Assembly: GCA_019348575.1 (NCBI GenBank)
Contig: JAHWJE010000129.1
Coordinates: 1-5,709 of the forward strand
Direction: 5' to 3'
Source of the DNA: Actinomycetota bacterium
GTDB lineage: Bacteria; Actinomycetota; Thermoleophilia; Solirubrobacterales; Solirubrobacteraceae
Length of the DNA stretch: 5,709 nucleotides
Part shown: positions 1 through 3,875 of the stretch, piece after piece
Numbering within the stretch: the stretch's first letter is position 1
Layout: the number at the start of each line of letters is the position of its first letter
Made by a program: the position numbers and the translations under genes
Notes under the pieces: model-generated
Seen by the model: the letters and a program-made list of their open reading frames with translations, nothing else
Databases searched by the model: none
What the model was told of the DNA's origin: nothing

Positions 1-159
1 GCCCCCCTCGAGCTGCCCACCAAGCCGTTCATGCTCGGCACGCACAGGGTGAAGCGACGCCGACCGCGGGCGATCAGCACCGATCCCCCTCGTCATCAAC
101 CACCTCGGCGCGATCGCGGCTGGATGGGCCAGCACCGCGAGCGCCAGCAACGCCTGCAT
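1..159 (-). CDS. Start of a divergent gene, unknown product, 3' end outside window, possible frameshift
   Basis: Read on the minus strand, an ATG at 159-157 is preceded by a good Shine-Dalgarno sequence (GAGAGGAG, plus-strand 174-167) seven bases away. The frame stays open for 53 codons to the left edge. The first residues, MQALLALAVLAHPAAIA, are hydrophobic and could be a signal peptide or membrane anchor. Codons are almost all G/C-ending for about 22 codons, then T-ending codons become common. From about position 80 leftwards a different minus-strand frame (GTG at 80-78, SD-like GAGGGGG before it) has G/C-ending codons and a more protein-like sequence (VLIARGRRRFTLCVPSMNG). Either the gene carries a frameshift here or two short genes overlap. 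I do not recognise the family. The gene would be transcribed away from the cystathionine beta-synthase gene. Confidence 0.33.
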   Translation of the reverse strand, partial: MQALLALAVLAHPAAIAPRWLMTRGIGADRPRSASLHPVRAEHERLGGQLEGG

Positions 160-190
160 CCGAACGCTCCTCTCGACAGCACTCCTATCG

Positions 191-203
191 AGGGTAGTAG
201 AGT
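191..203. promoter_or_regulatory. Candidate -10 boxes in the divergent intergenic region
   Basis: The space between the minus-strand gene (start at 159) and the beta-synthase gene holds a plus-strand TAGAGT (198-203) and a minus-strand TACCCT (196-191). Both fit the actinobacterial TANNNT -10 pattern. No convincing TTGACA-like -35 box is visible for either. They could serve the two diverging genes, but the hexamer is short and this is only suggestive. Confidence 0.25.
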
Positions 204-217
204 CGTCGCCGATCGGC

Positions 218-1708
218 ATGAGGGCGCCGACGGCGACGAACACTGAGCGACGCGCTACGCGCGGTCGCGGGCCGCCGAGCACTCACGGGGCGTACAGTGC
301 GCTGATCGCCGAGACCGAGCAACACGACGCCGCTCGCGCTGGCATATCCGACTCCATCCTCGACGCCGTCGGCGATACCCCGCTCGTGCGCCTTTCGCGC
401 CTTGCGAGCGGGCTCGCGCCGCAGGTCGTGGCCAAGGTCGAGTCGCTCAATCCCGGCGGCTCGATCAAGGATCGCGTCGCCGTCTCGCTGATCGACGCAG
501 CCGAGCGCGACGGACGGCTGCGACCGGGGGACACGATCGTCGAGCCGACGTCGGGCAACACCGGGACGGGGCTCGCGATCGCGGCTCGCCTGAAGGGCTA
601 CCGCGTCGTCGCCGTCATGCCCGACAAGCAGTCCAAGGAGAAGATCGACCTGCTGCGCGCCTACGGCGCCGAGGTCGTCCTGACGCCGACCGACGTGGCG
701 CCGGAGTCGCCGCAGTCCTACTACCGCGTCGCCGAGCGGCTCGCGAGCGAGATTCCGCGCGCCTTCCGTCCCAACCAGTACGACAACGCCGCCAACCCCG
801 ACGCGCACTACCGCTCGACCGGGCCGGAGCTCTGGGAGCAGACCGGCGGGCGCATCACGCACTTCGTGGCGGGCGTCGGGACCGGCGGCACGATCACCGG
901 CGCGGGACGGTATCTCAAGGAGCGCAACCCGCTGATCGAGATCATCGGCGGCGATCCTGTCGGATCGATCTTCTCCGGCGGCGAGGAGGCCGTGAAGCCC
1001 TACCTCGTCGAGGGCGTGGGGGAGGACTTCTGGCCCAGGACGTTCGACCCGGCGATCGTCGATCGCTACGTCACCGTCTCCGACCGGGACGCGTTCCTCA
1101 TGACACGGCGGCTGGCTCAACGGGAGGGCATCCTCGCCGGAGGATCGGCGGGCCTCGCGCTCGTCGCGGCGCTCACGGTCGCCGCCGAGGTGCACGACCC
1201 GGCGGCGCTGATCGCGGTGATCCTGCCCGACGGAGGTCGCAGCTACCTGTCGAAGATCTTCAACGACACGTGGATGACGCACTACGGATTCCTCGAGCGC
1301 CCATCCAGCCAGACCGTCGGAGACGTGCTTCGCAGCAAGCAGGAGAGCAGCGACACGCCACCGCTGGTGACCGTCTCGACGCACGACAAGGTCCGCGACG
1401 CGGTCGCGCTGCTGCACGACCACGGCGTCTCTCAGCTGCCGGTCGTGTCCGCGCACGACCCGTCGACGATGGTCGGCTCGATCGCCGAGCGCGGACTGCT
1501 CAAGCACGTCATCGAGGACCCCGGACTGCTCGGCGCAGCCGTCGTCGACGTGATGGAAGCGCCGTTCCCGGCCGTTTCCGCCGGCGACCTCGTGCAAGAG
1601 GCGGTCGAGCTGCTGGCCGGCGAGCGCCAAGCGGTGCTCGTGACCGTCGGCGGGCGGGCGACCGGGATCCTCACCCGCGCCGATCTGCTCGAGGCGCTCG
1701 CAAGATGA
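218..1708 (+). CDS. cbs: Cystathionine beta-synthase with C-terminal CBS-domain pair
   Basis: PLP enzyme of the cysteine synthase/beta-synthase fold type II family. It condenses serine with homocysteine to cystathionine in the cytosol, the first step of reverse transsulfuration. Residues 43-355 form the catalytic domain: NPGGSIKDR with the PLP-binding lysine at K84, the substrate loop EPTSGNTGTG (109-118), the phosphate-binding GVGTGGTITG (219-228), GGSAG (308-312) and LPDGGRSYLSK (336-346). Residues ~365-432 and ~438-496 are two CBS domains, ending in GILTRADLLEAL. This is the usual 450-500 residue bacterial layout without the eukaryotic heme domain. The two CBS domains argue for beta-synthase over O-acetylserine sulfhydrylase. 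The ATG at 218 is the only standard start before the conserved region, but it leaves ~42 non-conserved residues with poorer codon use. A -10 box at 293-298 lies six bases before an in-frame ATC at 305, so the true start may be there. The 3' end overlaps the next gene by four bases. Confidence 0.93.
   Translation: MRAPTATNTERRATRGRGPPSTHGAYSALIAETEQHDAARAGISDSILDAVGDTPLVRLSRLASGLAPQVVAKVESLNPGGSIKDRVAVSLIDAAERDGRLRPGDTIVEPTSGNTGTGLAIAARLKGYRVVAVMPDKQSKEKIDLLRAYGAEVVLTPTDVAPESPQSYYRVAERLASEIPRAFRPNQYDNAANPDAHYRSTGPELWEQTGGRITHFVAGVGTGGTITGAGRYLKERNPLIEIIGGDPVGSIFSGGEEAVKPYLVEGVGEDFWPRTFDPAIVDRYVTVSDRDAFLMTRRLAQREGILAGGSAGLALVAALTVAAEVHDPAALIAVILPDGGRSYLSKIFNDTWMTHYGFLERPSSQTVGDVLRSKQESSDTPPLVTVSTHDKVRDAVALLHDHGVSQLPVVSAHDPSTMVGSIAERGLLKHVIEDPGLLGAAVVDVMEAPFPAVSAGDLVQEAVELLAGERQAVLVTVGGRATGILTRADLLEALAR
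293..298 (+). promoter_or_regulatory. -10 box TACAGT inside the annotated cbs 5' end
   Basis: TACAGT matches the TANNNT consensus and lies exactly six bases before the in-frame codon ATC at 305. The same six-base spacing separates a -10-like hexamer from the start codon at 2842, 3326 and 3637. If this is the active promoter, the cbs transcript would be leaderless and the protein would begin near residue 30 of the long reading, just before the conserved domain. ATC would then be a rare non-AUG start or a mutated or miscalled ATG. Confidence 0.4.
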
Positions 1709-2787
1709 CCCGGCTGCCCGACGACGCGCGCTTTGCCACCCGCGCCGTCCACGCCGGCCTGGACCCCGACCCGCACTACGGGTCGGTCATCCCCGCGATC
1801 CACCAGACCTCGACATACGCGCAGCGCGCGCCCGGAGAGTTCGTCGAGGACTACGACTACGCGCGCTCGGCAAACCCGACGCGGGCCGCGCTCGAGCGGG
1901 CGCTGGGCGAGCTCGAGGGCGGGCATGCGAGCGCGTTCTCGAGCGGGATGGCTGCGTCGCACGCCCTGATCACGGTTGTCGCGAAGGCGGAAAGCCACAT
2001 CGTCCTGCCGGCCGACCTGTACGGCGGCACGTACCGCTTGGCCGACAAGGTGCTCAGGCGCTGGGGGCTTGACTACACGCTCGTCGACCAGACCGACCTC
2101 GACGCGATCGCAGCCGCCGTGCGCGACGACACGCGCCTCGTCTGGGTCGAGACGCCGACGAACCCGCTGCTGAACGTCGTCGACATCGAGGCCGTCGTCG
2201 CGCGCAGGCGCTCGGCGCTCGTCGCAGTCGACAACACGTTCGCCACGCCGGTCAACCAGCGCCCACTCGAGCTCGGCGCCGACGCCGTGGTGCACTCGAC
2301 GACGAAGTACCTCGGCGGACACTCCGACACCGTCGGCGGCGCGGTCGTCGTGCGAGATCTCGACCTGCACGAACGCGTGCGCTTCGTCCAGAACGCGGTC
2401 GGCGCCGTCCCCGGGCCGCTGGACTGCTTTCTCGTGCACCGCGGACTGCGCACGCTGCATCTGCGGATGGCCGCGCATGCCGCCAACGGCCGCGCGGTGA
2501 GCGAGTTCCTGCGCACTGTCGAGGGGGTGCACGACGTGCGCTGGCCCGGCTTCTCGGGGATGGTCTCGTTCCGCCACCCCGACGCCGTTCGGATCGCCGG
2601 CGCGACGCAGATCTTCACGCTCGCCGAGTCGCTCGGCGGCGTCGAATCGCTGATCGAGGTCCCCCAGGCGATGACCCATCAGTCCGTCGAGGGCTCCGCG
2701 GCCGCCGTGCCCGCGGACCTCGTTCGGTTGTCGTGCGGCGTCGAGGCGCCAGAGGACCTCGTCGCGGACCTGCGGCGCGCGCTGTGA
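1705..2787 (+). CDS. metB: Cystathionine gamma-synthase / gamma-lyase family PLP enzyme
   Basis: Fold type I Cys/Met-metabolism PLP enzyme, cytosolic, 360 residues. Visible motifs are YDYARSANPTR (50-60, cofactor contacts from the neighbouring subunit), SSGMAA (79-84, phosphate site), VETPTNPLL, VDNTFATP with D176 opposite the pyridine nitrogen, STTKYLGGHSD with PLP lysine K201, and LGGVESLIE followed by MTH near the C-terminus. The family makes cystathionine from an activated homoserine plus cysteine (gamma-synthase), or splits cystathionine to cysteine, 2-oxobutyrate and ammonia (gamma-lyase). Sequence alone does not separate them. Translational coupling to cystathionine beta-synthase through an ATGA overlap, and an acidic residue after ESLI as in lyases, favour the lyase role. 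The protein is ~20 residues shorter than most relatives: the segment usually found between the PG and the (G)FSGMVSF motif is absent at residues 282-283. The fold should survive if this is a surface loop, but it is a clear deviation. Confidence 0.9.
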   Translation: MTRLPDDARFATRAVHAGLDPDPHYGSVIPAIHQTSTYAQRAPGEFVEDYDYARSANPTRAALERALGELEGGHASAFSSGMAASHALITVVAKAESHIVLPADLYGGTYRLADKVLRRWGLDYTLVDQTDLDAIAAAVRDDTRLVWVETPTNPLLNVVDIEAVVARRRSALVAVDNTFATPVNQRPLELGADAVVHSTTKYLGGHSDTVGGAVVVRDLDLHERVRFVQNAVGAVPGPLDCFLVHRGLRTLHLRMAAHAANGRAVSEFLRTVEGVHDVRWPGFSGMVSFRHPDAVRIAGATQIFTLAESLGGVESLIEVPQAMTHQSVEGSAAAVPADLVRLSCGVEAPEDLVADLRRAL

Positions 2788-2841
2788 TGCGATGCCGACC
2801 AAGCCGCGCGCCCTGACCCCGATTTGCGCCAGACTGTCCTC
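2788..2841 (+). promoter_or_regulatory. Short intergenic region with -10-like CAGACT
   Basis: The 54 bases between the gamma-synthase stop and the lipoprotein start contain CAGACT at 2830-2835, six bases before the GTG at 2842. It differs from TANNNT only in the first base and has the same spacing as the other starts in the window. No strong terminator hairpin is visible after the operon, so read-through from the upstream genes is also possible. Confidence 0.3.
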
Positions 2842-3279
2842 GTGCATCGCAACCGTCTTGCGCTCGTCGTGATTCTCGCGGCCGCTCTGGTCGCGATCGG
2901 CTGCGGCTCGGAGGAGAAGCAATCGACGTCGGAGCGCCAGTCGCAGGCGGGCCGGGCCGAGGACCGGGCCGAGACGCCGAAGCTGAAGCCCAACAGCGCG
3001 CGCGCGCAGATGATCGAGTGCATCGAGGGCGCCGGGTTCGAGGTGACGTCCGACGACAAGCCGACCCCCAAGCTGTCGTTCAAGAGCCCGGGCGGCACGC
3101 TCGAGGCGGTCGCCGTCATCCACCCCAACCGGGCTGCTGCTCGGAAGTCGGCGGTGCGGGGGCAGAGGAAGGGCGTGAACGTCGTCGCCTTTGGCCGTGC
3201 CGAAGTCATCCGGCACGCCGCCAAGGACGCTGAGGCCGGCGTCATCGTCAACTGCGTGGCGGCCGAGTACGGCGGCTGA
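2842..3279 (+). CDS. Small predicted lipoprotein of unknown function
   Basis: 145 residues. The start has a basic end (HRNR), a hydrophobic stretch (residues 6-19) and a lipobox-like VAIGC that would make C21 the lipidated cysteine, so the protein is likely anchored on the outer face of the cytoplasmic membrane. Residues 22-50 are charged and polar, a typical tether rich in E, Q, S and R. Residues ~52-145 look like a small folded domain with two further cysteines (C60 in MIECIEGAGFEV and C138 in VIVNCVAAEYGG) that could form a disulfide outside the cell. I do not recognise the domain. I chose GTG 2842 over the in-frame TTG at 2824 because it gives a normal signal peptide and sits six bases after a -10-like hexamer. 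It lies 54 bases after the transsulfuration operon, and nothing in it suggests a role in sulfur metabolism. Confidence 0.72.
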   Translation: MHRNRLALVVILAAALVAIGCGSEEKQSTSERQSQAGRAEDRAETPKLKPNSARAQMIECIEGAGFEVTSDDKPTPKLSFKSPGGTLEAVAVIHPNRAAARKSAVRGQRKGVNVVAFGRAEVIRHAAKDAEAGVIVNCVAAEYGG

Positions 3280-3313
3280 GCAGCCGTCGCCGGCGAGCGT
3301 CGCAGACGTCGAG

Positions 3314-3319
3314 TAGCCT
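3314..3319 (+). promoter_or_regulatory. -10 box TAGCCT, leaderless promoter
   Basis: TAGCCT fits TANNNT and is followed by exactly six bases and then the ATG at 3326. That places the likely transcription start at or within a base or so of the start codon, and no Shine-Dalgarno sequence precedes it. No clear -35 box is visible. This is the clearest example of the leaderless arrangement in the window. Confidence 0.5.
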
Positions 3320-3325
3320 CAACGC

Positions 3326-3520
3326 ATGAGCGCGATCCCCGGCGAGCCACTGAAGCGGAAGCCGCACGAGCTGACCCTCAAGGACGGCCGCAAGCTGAAG
3401 CTCAAGCTCCCCGGGCTGCCGCCGCGCGTGGAGCCGCTCGCGACCGAGGAGCGCGCCGCCGCCGATCCGCCGCGCGACAACCCCGCTCCGCGCCACAACC
3501 CGAACCACGGCGCGTTCTGA
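3326..3520 (+). CDS. Small basic, proline-rich protein, unknown function
   Basis: 64 residues, beginning MSAIPGEPLKRKPHELTLKD. The N-terminal half is lysine-rich, with alternating Lys/Leu (GRKLKLKLPGLPP) that could form a beta-hairpin. The second half is disordered-looking (Glu/Ala then Pro/Asn/His-rich) and ends in HNPNHGAF. There is no signal peptide or membrane segment. It has its own leaderless -10 box, and its codons are strongly G/C-ending, which supports a real gene. I do not recognise the family. Just past its TGA (3518-3520) the coding signal continues in the +1 frame, so the annotated end may not be the whole story. Confidence 0.55.
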   Translation: MSAIPGEPLKRKPHELTLKDGRKLKLKLPGLPPRVEPLATEERAAADPPRDNPAPRHNPNHGAF

Positions 3521-3580
3521 GCGCTGGCGGCTCGCCTTCGCCTGGGCGGCGCGCGACGTCAGCGACGACGTCAAGCGGTC

Positions 3581-3596
3581 CGTCAGCCGGCTGACG
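3581..3596. repeat. Perfect 16-base palindrome CGTCAGCCGGCTGACG
   Basis: The two halves CGTCAGCC and GGCTGACG are exact reverse complements with no spacer. It lies 41 bases before the ATG at 3637 and about 29 bases before the -10-like TACGGC, a position suited to an operator for a dimeric regulator. With no loop and no T-run it is a poor intrinsic terminator. It also falls inside the coding-like remnant, so it may be chance in GC-rich DNA. Confidence 0.4.
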
Positions 3597-3624
3597 CGCC
3601 GTCGCGCGCGGAGCGCGGGCGGGG

Positions 3625-3630
3625 TACGGC
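3625..3630 (+). promoter_or_regulatory. -10-like TACGGC before the mosaic ORF
   Basis: TACGGC matches the conserved first TA of a -10 box but has C in place of the final T. It is followed by exactly six bases and then the ATG at 3637, the same geometry as at 3314-3326. No Shine-Dalgarno sequence precedes the ATG. A weak leaderless promoter is plausible. Confidence 0.3.
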
Positions 3631-3636
3631 CCGCTG

Positions 3637-3875
3637 ATGTCGCTGCAGCATCTGCGGGACCTGCTCGTCGACACCGACTCGGTGGCCGGCCTGGCGGTCA
3701 CCACGCTGGCGATCGTCTTCGTCGCCGCCGGAGTTCGTCTGCTCGCCGTTCCGCTCGTCCGCCGACGGTACGCCGACGATCAGTACCGGCGCTACTGGTC
3801 GGCCAAGGTCGTCACCTACGTGATCGTTGCCGTCGCGCTGGTCGCGCTGCTGCTCGCCCCGACGCTTGCGGCGGC
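3637..3875 (+). other. MscS-type mechanosensitive channel, N-terminal fragment
   Basis: Residues 1-79 of the mosaic ORF. Two hydrophobic segments (about 17-39 and 57-79) are joined by a basic loop, with VRRRYADDQYRRYWSAKVVT before the second. An arginine-rich loop with an aromatic RYW-x-x-K element ahead of a membrane helix is typical of the TM1-TM2 region of actinobacterial MscS-like channels. The pore helix (TM3, Gly/Ala-rich) and the cytosolic beta domain that define MscS are absent, so this piece cannot form a channel alone. The family call rests on pattern recall over a short stretch and is moderate. The boundary with CbiB is blurred because both sides are hydrophobic Ala/Leu/Val. Confidence 0.5.

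Larger units (their letters stand above)
3521..3636. other. Gap between small gene and mosaic ORF; holds coding-like remnant and palindrome
   Basis: In the frame starting with GAG at 3519, about 34 codons in a row are nearly all G/C-ending and encode an amphipathic, protein-like stretch (ERWRLAFAWAARDVSDDV, then KRSVSRLTRRR). This frame has no ATG, GTG or TTG start after its last upstream stop and no stop before the next gene. The region also contains a perfect 16-base palindrome at 3581-3596 and a -10-like TACGGC at 3625-3630. It could be a remnant of a broken gene or a frameshifted extension of the preceding small gene. Confidence 0.35.

Noticed and set aside
31..246. 71-codon plus-strand frame at the left edge
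   Set aside because: Arg/Pro/His-rich translation, poor codon pattern and no ribosome-binding site. The opposite strand has a better start.
160..304. SAM-type or other riboswitch ahead of the sulfur amino acid operon
   Set aside because: The leader space is short and I see no conserved riboswitch core or an expression-platform hairpin followed by a T-run.
185..1630. 481-codon open frame on the minus strand opposite cystathionine beta-synthase
   Set aside because: It is the antisense shadow of a well-supported gene. The translation is Arg/Asp/Val/Gly-rich without any family motif, as expected opposite G/C-ending codons in high-GC DNA.
1270..1704. Upstream extension of the gamma-synthase frame to an ATG at 1270
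   Set aside because: The added 145 residues are Arg/Ala-rich out-of-frame reading of the CBS-domain region. The ATG at 1705 gives the normal family start (TRLPDDARFATRAVHAGLDP) and an ATGA overlap.
1432..3216. 594-codon minus-strand open frame spanning the operon end and the lipoprotein gene
   Set aside because: It crosses two real plus-strand genes and their gap, has shadow composition and no recognisable domain.
3287..3296. Ten-base palindrome TCGCCGGCGA after the lipoprotein gene as a terminator
   Set aside because: It has no loop and no T-run and is short enough to be chance at this GC content.
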